Source: Tetracentron sinense
Taxonomy: Eukaryota > Streptophyta > Magnoliopsida > Trochodendrales > Trochodendraceae
DNA: 64,000 nucleotides
NCBI GenBank assembly: GCA_015143295.1
Contig: CM026560.1
Span: 126,501 to 190,500 of the forward strand
Direction of reading: 5' to 3'
A program made the translations under genes and the position numbers. The notes beneath the pieces were generated by a model that was given only the letters and a program-made list of their open reading frames with translations, was not told the origin of the DNA and did no database searches. Of the stretch, positions 9,557-20,881 are shown piece after piece. Numbering within the stretch: position 1 is the first letter of the stretch; each line of letters opens with the position of its first letter.

Positions 9557-11640
9557 TGTAGAAACCCAAATATTTTACTTATTTTAGCTCGTTTATATGA
9601 TTAAATTGCATGAAATTAAAGTTAACGAAAAAGTAGGAAAATTTTTTTTTTTTTAAAAAGGGCACCAATCGATCAACACCATATGGTCGATCGATCGATG
9701 AGAACGAGATTTTTCCGAAAACGCTGATTTCCGACTTTTTTTAATAGGGTTCCTAACCCTATAAATACCCATTATTTTGTGGGTCTAGGGTTAGAGAAGC
9801 ATTCTAAGAGTAATGGAGTAAGAAAAATGGGAAAATCTAGAGATTTCAAAGGGGTTGTAATTGGAGAAGAAGGAACGCTTGGAAATCGAGATCCAAAACC
9901 ATTCGCAAGCCATTGATCATAGGGAAGCGATCTTGAAAGGTTTAATACTTTGCCTAATTAATGATTTTAAATAATAAAAATTGTTGATTTCAAGACTATA
10001 ATTATGTATTAATAAATCCTAATTGAGTAGAATGATTTTAAGGATTGGATCTCAAGATTTGGTATAAACTAATGGAAAGAATATTGGTAAAATTGTTGAT
10101 CTTGTTTTAAATTATTGTTAGGGTTTTTTGCATATCAGCTGCTGCATTCTACTAGCTTTGCAAATACACTGTTATGAGTAACAATTCATGTTACCGTTAG
10201 ATAAAGAACCTCAATCCCTAGTTTCGTTAGGCTTCCGTTTGTTATTGTTAGAAAATGACTATTATGCCCTTGTGATATTTCATAACCTCACAAAAACTTT
10301 AACTATCCTTGAACTATGATTAATAAGTTTTAACCCTTTTGATTAAGATTCACACCTTTAGAGATAAAGCATCTAACCCTAGTTTTTTTTTAAATAACGT
10401 GTCCCCTTTTAACTCCCTTTAACTTATGTTAAGATACACTAACCCTTAGAGTTAAAGCATCTAACCTTGGTTTTAAAAGAAAAAAAAAATTAATGTGTCC
10501 CCTTTGAACTCCCTTTAACTATGGTAAAGTTTCATTAACCATTAGGGTTAAAGCATCTAACCTTGATTTTTAGAAAAAAATTAACGTGTCCCTTTGTAAC
10601 TCCCTTTTAACTGTGGTTAAAATTTACTCACCCTAATAAAGAATTTAATCGTGTCTTTTAACTCCTTTTAACTGTAGTTAAGGTTCACTAACCCTTAGGA
10701 TTAAAGCATCTAACTTTGATTTTAAGAAAATGTAACTTGTCCCTTTTTAACTCCCTTTAACTATGGTTAAGATCAACTAACCCTTAGGGTTAAAGCATCT
10801 AACCTTGGCCCTTGGTATTTAAAAAAATTTAATGTGTCCCTTCCATAAAGGTTAGTGAACCCTAACTATAGTTAAAGGGAGTTAAGAGATATGTTTAACC
10901 CAAGGGTTAGCTGATCTTAACCACAATTAAAGGAAGTTTGAAGGGGACACCTTAATTATTATTATTTTTTTCTAAAAACCAAAGTTAAATGTTTTAACCC
11001 TAACGGTGAGTGAATCTTAACCACAGTTAAAGGGAGTTAAAAGGGGAGAAGCTAATTTTTTCTAATTTTTTTTCTAAAAATCAAGGTTAGATGCTTTAAC
11101 CCTAAGGGTTAATAAATCTTTACCACAGTTAAAGGGAGTTCAAAGGGGCCACATTACTTTTTTTCTTTTAAACCAAGATTAGATGCTTTAACTCTAAGGA
11201 TTAGTGTATCTTAACCTAAGTTAAAGATAGTTAAAAGGGGACATGTTAATTTTTATTTTAAAATCAGGGTTAGATGCTTTATCCCTAAGGGTGTGAATCT
11301 TGATCACAATGGTTAAAACTTATTAACCATAGTTCAAGGATAGTTAAAGACTTTGTGAGATTATGAAATATCATAAGGGCATAATAGTCACTTTTCTAAC
11401 AATAACAAACGGAAGCCTAACGAAACTAGGGATTGAGGTTGTTTGTCTAACGGTTGCAAAACCATGAGTTAATTTGCAAAACTGTTACTCATAACAACGT
11501 ATTTGCACAACTGGTAGAATGTAGTAGCTGATATACAAAAACCCCTTATTTTATTATTGAAAATTGACACATGATGAATCTTGATTGAATATGGAGGAAA
11601 ATTACCCCTTTTATGTATCAACAAAAGCTAGAGGGGGGTG
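9557..11640 (+). mobile_element. LTR-like sequence (TATA-bearing), interrupted by a Harbinger-like foldback
   Basis: It starts TGTAGAAACCC directly at the end of a LINE fragment. A TATA box (CCTATAAATACCC, near 9760-9772) is followed by a leader with TAGGGTTAGAGAAGC. Sequence continuing from 10120 into 11549 is split by the foldback element. No coding region or second LTR was found, so it is probably a solo or broken LTR. The right end is uncertain (about 11590-11640). Confidence 0.4.
10121..11545. mobile_element. Harbinger/Tourist-like foldback element with ~700 bp inverted arms
   Basis: The two ends are inverted repeats: GGGTTTTTTGCATATCAGCT on the left, and the reverse complement of the right end reads GGGGTTTTTGTATATCAGCT. 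They are flanked by TTA on both sides (10118-10120 and 11546-11548), the 3 bp target duplication typical of PIF/Harbinger elements. Each arm holds outer unique sequence and several ~100 bp subrepeats with GTTAAAGCATCTAACC and AACTCCCTTTAACT. The arms meet near 10830-10860. No transposase is encoded, so it is non-autonomous. The TIRs start with GGG, which fits Tourist elements, although Mutator-type foldbacks can look similar. A fragment of the same family lies at 60020-60415. Confidence 0.75.
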
Positions 11641-11715
11641 AATAGGTTTTCTAAGGTTTGTCTACAAATTTTAATTTTATTAATTAAATTTGCGGAAATG
11701 GTAAACAATTACCTA
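11600..11715 (-). mobile_element. Reversed Copia LTR end fragment
   Basis: On the minus strand this reads ATTCACCCCCCCTCTAGC preceded by a TTCCGCAAAT-like motif. This resembles the end of the SIRE-like LTR at about 16570-16634, but points the other way relative to the pol frame that starts at 11721. It is too short to classify further. Confidence 0.45.
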
Positions 11716-11720
11716 GTTAT

Positions 11721-13739
11721 TTTTGGGTTGAGGCCATTAGTACTTCTTGCTATGTAATCAATAGGGTTGTTATTAAAAATAAATTGAATAAAACCCCTTA
11801 TGAGCTTTGGAACGGAAGATCACCAAATATAGGTTACTTTAAAGTGTTTGGATGTAAATGTTTTATTTTCAATAACAAACACAACTTAAAGAAATTTGAA
11901 CCAAAATCTAGTGAAAGAATATTCTTTGGTTACTCTTCAAATAGCAAAGCATATAGGGTATTTAACAAAACTTCCCTAATTGTAGAAGAATCAATGCATG
12001 TAATATTTGATGAAAATCAAGTGAATGATGTGGATAAAACCTTAGAAGTTGAAAAATTAAACGAAAATGAAGTAGAAAATGAACTTCCTAAGGCTTGGAG
12101 ATTAATAAAAGATCATCGTAAAGATCTCATTCTTGGAAATATGGAACAAAGTGTAAGAACAAGAAGAAATATTTGTAATAACCTTACATTCCTCTCACAA
12201 ATTAAACCTAAGAATGCACTTGAAGTAATTAATGATAAATCTTGGGGAATTGTTATGCAATAGGAACTTAATCAATTTAAAAGAAACCAAGTATGGGACT
12301 TAGTACCTACACCTAAAAGTAAATCTATAATTGGTACTAAGTGGATCTTTAGAAATAAAAATAATGAGAATGAAATCATCATTAAAAATAAAGTTAGACT
12401 AGTAGCTCAAGGATACAACCAAGAAGAGGAAATTGATTGTGAAGAAACCTTTACCCCAGTTGCTAGACTTGAAGCTGTTAGAATGCTTCTTGCATATGCT
12501 AGTTATAAAAATTTTAAACTATATCAAATGGATGTTAAAAGTATTTTTTTGAATAAATTTATTTTGGAGGAAGTATATGTTGAACAACTTCCTTGTTTTG
12601 AAAATCATAATATGCCTAATCATGCCTTCAAACTCACTAAAGCCATATATGGTTTAAAGCAAGCTCCTAGAGCTTGGTATGATAGATTAAGTGGCTTCCT
12701 ACTTGAAAATGATTTCATTAGAGAAAAAATTGATACTGCATTATTCATAAAATCTAAAAATGATGATATGCTTATGGTGCAAATCTATGTAGATGATATT
12801 ATTTTTGGTTCTACTAATGAAACTCTTTGTCAAGAATTTACTAAAACCATTCAAGATGAGTTCGAAATGAGCATGATGGGAGAGTTGAACTTCTTCCTCG
12901 TGCTTCAAATCAAGCAAACAAAGGAAAACACCTTCATCAATCAAGCCAAGTACATAAGAGAGCTTCTCAAGAAATTTGGAATGGAAAACTCCAAGGAAGC
13001 TGACACTCCAATGAGTCCAACTACAAAGCTGGATAAAAATGAAAAAGGCATAAGTGTGGAAGAAACTAAGTATCGAGGTATGATTGGTAGTGTGTTATAC
13101 TTAACTGCTAGTAGACCTGATATCATGTTTAGTGTATACATGTGTGCTAAATTTCAAGCTAATCCTAAAGAATCACATATGACTGCTATCAAAAGAGTTT
13201 TTAAATATCTAATTGGTACAATTGAAATAGGACTATGGTACCCTAAGAACACTTCACTAGAACTAGTTAGCTATTCTGATGCTCACTTTGCTGGATGCAA
13301 AGTTGATCGGAAGAGCACTAGTGACACATGCCACTTCTTAGGACACTATTTGGTTCCATGGTCTTGTAAGAAACAAAACTCTGTTACTCTATCTACAGCT
13401 GAGGCTGAATATGTGACAGTTGGGAGTTGTTGTGCTCAAACCCTTTACATGAAACAACAATTAGAGGATTTCAAATTATACTATGATAAAATCCCTATTA
13501 AATGTGATAATACAAGTGTAATATGTATGACCAAAAATCTTATTCAACATTCAAGAACTAAGCACATTGAAATAAGATATCATTTTATACGGGATCATGT
13601 TCAAAATTGGGATGTTGTGTTAGAATTTGTTGAAACAAATAACCAACTTACTGATATATTTACTAAACCACTCTCTTATGATAGATTCAATACCTTAAGA
13701 AGAGAGTTAGGCATGGCTAAATTAGGTGACATTAAATGA
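11721..13739 (+). pseudogene. Copia pol: integrase C-terminus, reverse transcriptase and RNase H, one nonsense codon
   Basis: One continuous frame of 673 codons, read from FWVEAISTSCYV, is interrupted only by a TAG at 12261-12263 and stops at 13739. The integrase C-terminal part has TPYELWNGRSPNIGYFKVFG and FFGYSSNSKAYRVFN. The RT has GTKWIFRNK, RLVAQGYNQEE, a TFTPVARLEAVR block, IYGLKQAPRAWYDRL and the catalytic IYVDDIIFGS (at about 12788). RNase H shows SYSDAHFAGCKVDRKSTS, STAEAEYV, RTKHIEIRYHFIRDHV and the closing LTDIFTKPLS. The enzyme copies element RNA into DNA in virus-like particles in the cytoplasm. The stop replaces a codon in the linker before RT, at a place where families have Glu (QEELNQF-like). 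Gag, protease and the integrase core are missing, so the element is dead. Confidence 0.92.
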
Positions 13740-14222
13740 AAATATGCCTAAAATGTAAAATTGAAAAAATCTTGGTTGAATGTGCTACATGATGATATGT
13801 GTTGAATGATGGATTGTGTTTAATGTGTATATCTATTTGGAATGAGGTGTTGAATGTTAAGGATAAAGATTTTAATTAATAAAAAGAAGATTTAAGATTA
13901 ATGAATTCGAATTTGAAATAAAAATCTCATTTTTTTAAAGTTTTTGTCTAGACTCGGCGACGAGTGGTATCATCTCGTCGACAAGTGTGGCAAACAGTAG
14001 CCTTTGTTAAGCCACTCGACGACGAGTCCACCCTACTCGTAGATGAGTGACTGCGGGATTATAAATATAAACCTAATTTCAAAAATTTCCCAAATTTCCA
14101 CTGTTCACATCTTTCAAACTCGTGCTCCCTCGCTTTTCTCAATCCTCAAATCCTCTTCCTGTCACCTCAAAAATCATCCAAACTCAATCCTTCTTATCCA
14201 AAACCCTCGTATCTCTTAAAAT

Positions 14223-14690
14223 TTGTCCAAGACAATGTCTCCTTGCATGAAGAATCCATCTGGACCGGTAGCAAAGAAGATAGCCACAAGAGCAGAGAAA
14301 GGGAAAGAAAAAGTAGCTGAGCCGTCTCAGGAGGAGGCTCCAAGTCTGTTCAAATCCAAGAAAGCTGAAGAGTACTATCTAAGGATATTCATCAACTGTG
14401 TACCTATATTGGGTAAGGTTCCCGACTTCACTCTGTTCAAGGACATAGGGTTAGATGTTCTAGCCTCTAAATTCCAAGCCCTTAAGTGGGATCGTTTTCT
14501 TGAATTTCGAGAACCTATGTATCCTAATTTAATCAAATAATTTTACTCCTATCTCTCTTATGAAAAACCCACCAAAACCTTTACTTCTTATGCTCATGGT
14601 AAACTCATTTCTTTTACTCATGCTGAACTTCAATCTATACTCCAATTGCCTAAAGGGGAATTCCAAAATTTTTTCTTTTTCTTTGATGTA
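14223..14690 (+). pseudogene. Extra 3' ORF of the SIRE-like element (putative plant transposon protein type)
   Basis: The frame has an ATG at 14235 (MSPCMKNPSGPVAKKIATRA; the open frame itself begins at 14223) and is open to a TAA at 14538-14540. After the stop the same frame continues with FYSYLSYEKPTKTF and HAELQSILQLPKGEF before it fades near 14690. The pattern K-K-A-E-E-Y-Y...P-D-F...L-x-W-x-x-F...Y-P-x-L-x-K-x-F-Y resembles the putative plant transposon protein domain. That domain is common as an extra ORF between pol and the 3' LTR in SIRE/Maximus elements. The N-terminus is basic (KKIATRAEKGKEK). It was once called envelope-like, but its role is unknown. The usual family ORF is several hundred residues longer, so this is a remnant. 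Confidence 0.6.
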
Positions 14691-15177
14691 TTGGCTGTTT
14701 AGTATCTTTTTGTGTATTTTTTTTGTATGGACAAAACTCACATCATGTGTATCTCATTTTTTGATATCTATATATGATCTCCTTTTCCCATATTAAGTTG
14801 TTTAAACTTCTCTCACATATTTTTGATGATGCCGAGGGGGAGAGAAATGTGAATGATGTAAATGAATGAATTAAAGATGTGCATGAATTAGAGATGTGAT
14901 TAGGAAAATATGAATTGTATACATTATCATATTCATGGAACTTCTCTTGATTCAAAACTTATCTTAATTTATTTATTATCATGGAACTTCTCTTGATTAC
15001 CTTGACTTGATCACCTGTGTTGAAAAATGAAAAGATGATAATTACCTTTGTAGAACTTCTCTTGGTATTAAATCATGTTGATATATCTATTTGAAATATC
15101 CAATATATGCATAAGAAAAGAAATCTGAACTATTTTTATAAATGTATATACTTATGGGGAGCTAACCTCAAAAATTT

Positions 15178-15184
<7 letters not shown>

Positions 15185-15218
<34 letters not shown>
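15185..15218. repeat. (AT)n microsatellite
   Basis: An uninterrupted run of about 16-17 AT dinucleotides shortly before the LTR of the SIRE-like element. Confidence 0.95.
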
Positions 15219-15220
<2 letters not shown>

Positions 15221-15263
15221 GGGGGAACTCAATCCCAAGTCATTCCCATTATTATGTCATCAT

Positions 15264-15278
15264 CAAAAAGGGGGAGAT
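15264..15278 (+). other. Polypurine tract of the SIRE-like element
   Basis: AAAAAGGGGGAGAT lies immediately before the LTR start TGTTAG at 15279; it primes plus-strand synthesis. Confidence 0.8.
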
Positions 15279-16640
15279 TGTTAGCCTCAAGGTTACAACT
15301 CTAAGTACCCTTAATGGTTTCAATGATAACACAATAATGGAATGATCATTTTGGTTCTAATTTTTCCATTTAGTCTATGTTCTTTCAAAGAAAAAGAGCA
15401 TCAAGAGCATCATTCAAGCTATGGAGAATAGAAAAGATCAACTACTCAAGTAAATCAACTCAAAAGTCAAGTCTAAATCATTTCAAGGAAAAAGCTTCAA
15501 GGACTCAAGCCAAATTATGAAGAAAAGTCAAAGATTGAAGCTCCATAAGTTTAGAGAGAAAACCAACTCTCAAAGTTTCCAAGTGTTATTTTTAAGAATA
15601 TCTAGGACTATGTAAAGTCCTCAAGATCTTGGAACTAGATTGCTCAAAAATACCTAGACAGACCTTAGGATACATAGAATAGGTTGGATATCATTTTAAG
15701 GCCATAAAAATGATTAAAATAATGATTTTATAAATGCATATGGACCAAGACTTCATTCCTATCTAATTGGTCTCATGAAGATGAGTTTTCTGTAAAAAAA
15801 TCAGAGAACTCGTCAACAAGTTCAAGGAAATCATTGATGAGAGGCATAACATAACTCAAGTTTGAGCACTGTCTCTCCACTCGGCGACGACTCCTCATCA
15901 CTCATCGACAAGTGCTTGCAGGAACTGAGTATAACGGCTATTTCACATTAAATGTTCCCACAACAACCATATTGATTGCTCAACTATAAATAGAGCTTAT
16001 TTATGAACAAATACAAGGATCTAACACTATTCATTTGATTCATTGAGTATCCAATCTGTTCCAGCATTCAATACTCTATTTTTTATTGAAAACCTAGAAT
16101 CCAAATCCCTGTGTGTTTGAGCATTCAATTCCAATCATCTTTGAGAGATTATTAGATTTTCTTTTCACTCTTATTTAGCTCATTAAGAAGCATTCAATTT
16201 CGGATTCAATATCCAACCACTCATTGTAAAAATCCAAGTCAAGAATCAAGGATTCTTGCACCAGTGAAGAAGAGTTCTTCTTGTAGCCAAGAGAGGCACT
16301 CTCTTGAAGAGTTTTTATCCTAAGCCTGAGAAAATGATTGTAAAAGGTGTAATCCTCATCCATGAAGAAGGATTGTAAGGGCTTACTCTATGCCCGTAAA
16401 GAAGAGTACGATCAATGGAATCGTGTGGAAATCCTTGAAGCGAGAAGCTTAAAGGCGGGGACGTAGGCAAGTTGCTGAACCCTGATATCAATCTTGTGAG
16501 TGGTATCTTTTATTTCTCTCTCTCCTTTTAACTCAGTTATTGCTTGTAGCATTTTTATTAATTCATTTAAATTCCGCATTAATCAACTTAGAAAATGTTT
16601 AAATTGCCATTGAACCTAATCACCCCCCCTCTAGGGTCCA
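15279..16640 (+). mobile_element. 3' LTR of the SIRE-like element
   Basis: It begins TGTTAGCCTCAAGG after the PPT and ends near CCCCTCTAGGGTCCA. A TATA box (TATAAATA, 15985-15992) separates U3 from R/U5. A motif of ACTCGGCGACGA type near 15880 also occurs upstream in the element around 13960-14050. Its right neighbour is Tat-type LTR sequence. The exact right end is placed on the CA at 16640 and is uncertain by some bases. Confidence 0.7.
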
Positions 16641-17160
16641 TTAGCTGGGAAACACCTTTCAATCACTACCATACAATCAAATTAAATCAAATCAAACTAT
16701 CAATCAATCAAATCAAACCATCAATCTCCTCCAGAACTACGTGTGACTTGATTCCACTGATAGTGAATACATATGCAACCCTGATCGGGTTCAGCTCCCC
16801 TAGGATAGAATCTCTATTCCATTCCTATCTTGCCTATTCTAGATCATTTTTTTTCTATCAATATTACATTACTTAGCATATAAATCAAACTTCAAGCTTC
16901 TTCTATGGTTTCCATTTGTTAATTCAAACTTAGGGAGTAGGCAACCATCTCATGATGGGAGCATAGGGGTGCTTAAAACCTTCTCCTAAATCGAATGAAT
17001 CCCTTACCCTAAACTTTAATTCTAGACCATGCCTTATCCAACCATCTCAGGGACCCTATTTCCCTCAAAATTGTAATAGGAGGCGACTCTCAACCCATTT
17101 ACGAGTTATAGGTGATTCCTCCTTGGATTCAAGTCTGATCGGGGAGAGGGCTTAAAATTT
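16641..17160 (+). mobile_element. Tat-type LTR end fragment
   Basis: It aligns by eye to the last ~500 bp of the LTRs ending at 36088 and 45469. Shared words include CCTTTCAATCAC, ATCAAATCAAA, GAACTACGTG, GCAACCCTGATCGGGTTCAG, TTTAGGGGTGC-like text and GGCGACTCTCAACCCA. It lies between two Copia elements, so it was probably the site into which they inserted. Confidence 0.65.
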
Positions 17161-17171
17161 GTGCTTCCACA

Positions 17172-19297
17172 TGAAGGGATTCCAGATAAAAATTTATGCG
17201 GAAACCTGGATCCTAAAGATCTTTACACTATAGAAAATATTTAATATTAACTACATTAAACAAGAAGAATACCTCGGTGAATGATGTTCACCAGTGACGG
17301 ACAAAAACGATAGAACTTCAGAACTCTTTGTAGAGATTTCTCGAAGAAACAGTCCAAGCTCGATCCTCGCTCTTCGCTATCTCCGCGAAGCTTTCTAATC
17401 TTTCCTTAGCTTTATGAAGAACAAAATTATACTCGGATCAATCCTTAGAAGAAGATCGTTAGATAAAGAAGAGATTATGGAGTTCTAACAATTTAGAACC
17501 CCACTAGAAGCTCACGTAAATCCTTATGGGGTGAATTCCCTAGCTTAAAAAAATCCTTGGGATCTTCTCCCTAGCTCATGAAATTCTAGAGTTCAATAAT
17601 CATCTCCCACGTGGTTTGGCTTGGGATATTTATAGATGTGGATCTAATCCACATCTTGATCATTATCTTATTGGAGTTTCTAATACTGATAGCACTTATC
17701 ATTAGTAGACTGCTAGTTTATCCATAAGAAGTTTGTTATCACAAAACTTCTAAATTAGGTTTCCTTTTCCTAAAAGGATTACTTAATTAAAGGGATATAA
17801 CCAACTCCCTAAAAATTAGGGATCATAGAATCTAGACTATCTAGATTCTCCACAAGAGGGGGGGGGGGGGCGTGAGCTATTTTCTAGGGATTAGTGATTA
17901 TCCTTTTATCTCATTTGTTTCTTCATTACCAAGTAATTGTCTAATCTCATTAGATAAGGGATAATTAATTAATAATTATCTACTAACCAAAATCCCTAAA
18001 TAATAGGGAAGATAAAAGTAGACGCCGCTTTAGGGTATTCTCCCATGGGCGTTGGCCCACCTATAAGGTCCATATTATTTGGGTTTTATGGATATGGGTC
18101 AAACCCATATTCCCTTATATTTGGTTGGTCAAATAATTATTATTTTATCTCTTTAAATTAGATTAACATTTAATCTATTAATATAAATTAACATTTAATC
18201 TATTTTTGTGAGCTTGTATTTCTTTATAAGCACCTTCACAGATTGCTCTGGGACATTCTAACCCTGGCTTGCCTGGTGTTATCCCATTGACCCTGTAATA
18301 GGAAGGACACCGGAATTGCAAGTGACGTGAGATATCCATGTTGCAATTGAATCCCAGTGAAAGAACATAAACCAAAAAGTATCCACCACCTGAACTATTG
18401 CATTCGAATAATCCTTCCATTAACATTATCCCTAATAGGTCTTCAAGATTAAGAAAATATCTAACCCATAGCCTATTGTACATCATCCGGGTTTCCAAGA
18501 CATTTGATTAAGCAATGAGAAACTATTTCTCATGTTAAAACATTTTGAAAAAATCTTTTATTTAATATAATATATTTTATTAAAAATATATTTCAAACAT
18601 ATTTGTATTCAAAATCACCTGCGCATGCATTAAGTTTAATTGATTGTCTTACCCCGGAATTTGGATAATCTCTCAATTTAATGAGCATGGATTTCTTGTT
18701 TGAAATTCATTATGACTCGAACAACTTTCTACTGTCACATTATTGTAGTCTCTCAAGTAGAGAGTATTGAGGTGCAATCATAACAGCCAGATCACTGCTC
18801 AGTTATAAATGAACTCATCATATCTAAGGATCATCAAAATTGTTCAATGTGAATGAGAGACCAACTATCTGATAGTATGTTTATGCAAGAGGTCTCTCAT
18901 TGTTTGCAATCATTCAATGTACATTTAAGCACCCCATATGCCGATGTGTGGTCTTCACTACAATAGTTTGAGATAAAACTACATTTCAACCATTGAAAAC
19001 ATCTAAGCATTGTGGCAGTCATATAAGTGAAGTGTCCAGCTTCACCCATAGCTGTGACTATATAAGGTATAAGGAACTGGAAAGCTATATCTACCTGTGT
19101 CAATCTATAACCAATCACATAGCTTTCCTACAATATATCCTAAAGACCTTGTTCGATATCTCATATCGTATAGATCATCTCATGATCTTGGTCAATTACC
19201 CATCATGAATTCACAATAGATAAAGAAGATATCTTTATTAATCTAATCAATAAAAATCTTACAATCTAAATGACTTTTTAGGGCATAATGTCTAACA
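17172..19297 (-). mobile_element. 3' LTR of the Angela-like element
   Basis: Reading minus, it starts TGTTAGACATTATGCCC directly after the PPT GTGGGAGAT and ends CCCTTCA at 17172. It is about 2126 bp and matches the right LTR over its whole length except the first ~95 bp, which the right copy lacks. A long G run (about 17858-17870) is shorter in the right copy. Confidence 0.9.
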
Positions 19298-19311
19298 ATC
19301 TCCCACTTGCC
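19298..19311 (-). other. Polypurine tract of the Angela-like element
   Basis: The minus strand reads GCAAGTGGGAGAT directly before the LTR start TGTTAGA. Confidence 0.8.
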
Positions 19312-19318
19312 CTTAAAG

Positions 19319-19565
19319 TCACTGTGACATAGATTTCAATCCCATACTATCTAAGTGTGTTACAAATACTTTATCTGATAAATCTTTTGTCATCGGGTTG
19401 ACAACAATAAGTTGAGACCTAATCTTTGTAACAATAATGTTTTGCCTTTCAATAATCTCACGAATGAGATGATTCTTCCTCTCCATATGTTTCATCTTCT
19501 GATTGAATAGTAAGCACATAATCCCTAGTCATTTTTAGGTAATTCATGATGTGCTTCGTAGCAAT
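19319..19565 (-). pseudogene. RNase H remnant of the Angela-like element, with internal deletion
   Basis: Just after the RT block the minus strand gives ATKHIMNYLKMTRDYVL. It then jumps to KMKHMERKNHLIREIIERQN and MTKDLSDKVFVTHLDSMGL, the C-terminal RNase H and tail block (family: KHIERKYHLIRE, DPLTKPL). The middle of RNase H, with the catalytic DxDWAG-like and AEY motifs, is missing near 19515. The enzyme cannot be active. Confidence 0.75.
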
Positions 19566-20785
19566 TCAATGATTGACTCCTGGATTGCTATGGAATCGAC
19601 TAACAACTCCCACTGCATGACAGATATCCGGTTTGGTACATAACATGTTATACATGAGGCTTCCAACTGCCGAAGCATATGGGCACCTCGTCATCTGCTC
19701 GATCTCATCAGCTGACATAGGAATCATCTTTTTAGACAAAGTAACACCATGGCTAAAGGGAATGAGAGTTGTCTTACAATCACTCATACTGTACCTTGAC
19801 AAGATCTTGTCAATGTAGGAAGTTTGGCTCAATCCCAACATCCGGCATTTTCTGTCTCTCGGGATCTTAATTCTAAGAATATAGGATGTCTCTCCCAAGT
19901 CTTTCATTGAGAAATGTTGAGAAAGCCAAATCTTGACTGATGACAACATCCCTATATCATTCTCAATGAGTAAGATGTCATCTACATAGAGAATAAGGTA
20001 TACTACCACTCTCCCACTATCCTTCTTGTAAATACAAGATTCTTCTAAATTCTTTTGGAATCCAAATTCTTTGATCGAAAGATCAAATCTTTGGTTCCAG
20101 CTTCTAGAAGCTTGTTTCAAACCAAATATTGACTTGTTTAGCTTGTATACCATGTTCTCTTGGTTAGGAGCAATGAAGCCCTCAGGTTGCTTCATACAGA
20201 TGTCTTCTTCTAATATTCCGTTTAGGAAAGTAGTTGTGACATTCATTTGCCATATCTCATAGTCATGGTATGCAGCTATAACTAACAATATCAGGATGGA
20301 TTTGAGCATATCTAATGGCGAAAAGGTATCCTCATAATCAACTCCTTGAATATGAGTGTAACCTTTTGCAACAAGTCTTGCTTTATAGGTCTCCACGTTT
20401 CCATCGGCGCCCTTCTTCCTTAAATCTATTTGCATTCAATGGGCCTTATACCATCTGGTGGATCTACTAAAGTCCAGACGCCGTTGTCATACATGGAATC
20501 TATTTCAGCATTCATGGCTTTATTCCAGTGAGGTGCATCTACATCTAATGTAGCTTCCTGATAAGTGTTAGGATCTGTATTCTCGTCATCAGGGGTAACT
20601 AGATAAACCTCACTATTGTAATATTGAAGTCTATCTAGTGGTCTAGAAACTCTTTCAAACCTTCTGAGTGGAATAGAATTAGAAGAGTCTGTAGTGGAAG
20701 AATTAGGTTTAGGTGGGATACTAGTTGTGTTTTCTTTCATCTCATGAAATTCAACCTTTTTAAGAAAATCCATTTCTTCCTCCAA
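19566..20785 (-). pseudogene. Reverse transcriptase of the Angela-like element, one frameshift
   Basis: Two overlapping minus-strand frames form one domain. Frame 20785-20426 holds the linker and RT start (RRFERVSRPLDRLQ, WNKAMNAEIDSM, VWTLVDPPDGIRPIECK). Frame 20435-19566 continues with KGADGNVETYKARLVAKGYT, YEDTFSPLDMLKSI, FLNGILEEDICMKQPEGF, GLKQASRSWNQRF and the catalytic LYVDDILLI (near 19990). The tail is SYIDKILSRYSMSDCKTTLIP and SAVGSLMYNML. The frame changes between ECK and KGADG. It converts element RNA to cDNA in intact relatives. Confidence 0.9.
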
Positions 20786-20881
20786 GAAGATCGCATGATT
20801 CCTAACAACAATTGTTTGGTCTGGCTTAGGGAAGAAATAGAAACCCTTAGTTTCCTTTGGATACCCTACAAAATTCCATGT

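Larger units (their letters stand above)
11721..16640 (+). mobile_element. SIRE-like Ty1/Copia retrotransposon, 5' half missing
   Basis: The order is truncated integrase, reverse transcriptase, RNase H, an extra downstream ORF, a polypurine tract and a 3' LTR. Gag, protease, the catalytic integrase core and the 5' LTR are absent. The large ORF region between pol and the 3' LTR, the PPT AAAAAGGGGGAGAT and the CACCCCCCCTCTAGGG LTR tail are characteristic of the SIRE/Maximus lineage. The left end joins a reversed LTR fragment. Confidence 0.85.

Noticed and set aside
17858..17870. Long G run as a biological signal
   Set aside because: Homopolymer G/C runs recur in the window (about 33890, 34165, 37930, 54200, 62570) and their lengths may be sequencing or slippage effects.
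18178..19208. ORFs within the left Angela LTR
   Set aside because: The equivalent right LTR has shifted or shorter frames, as expected for non-coding LTR sequence.
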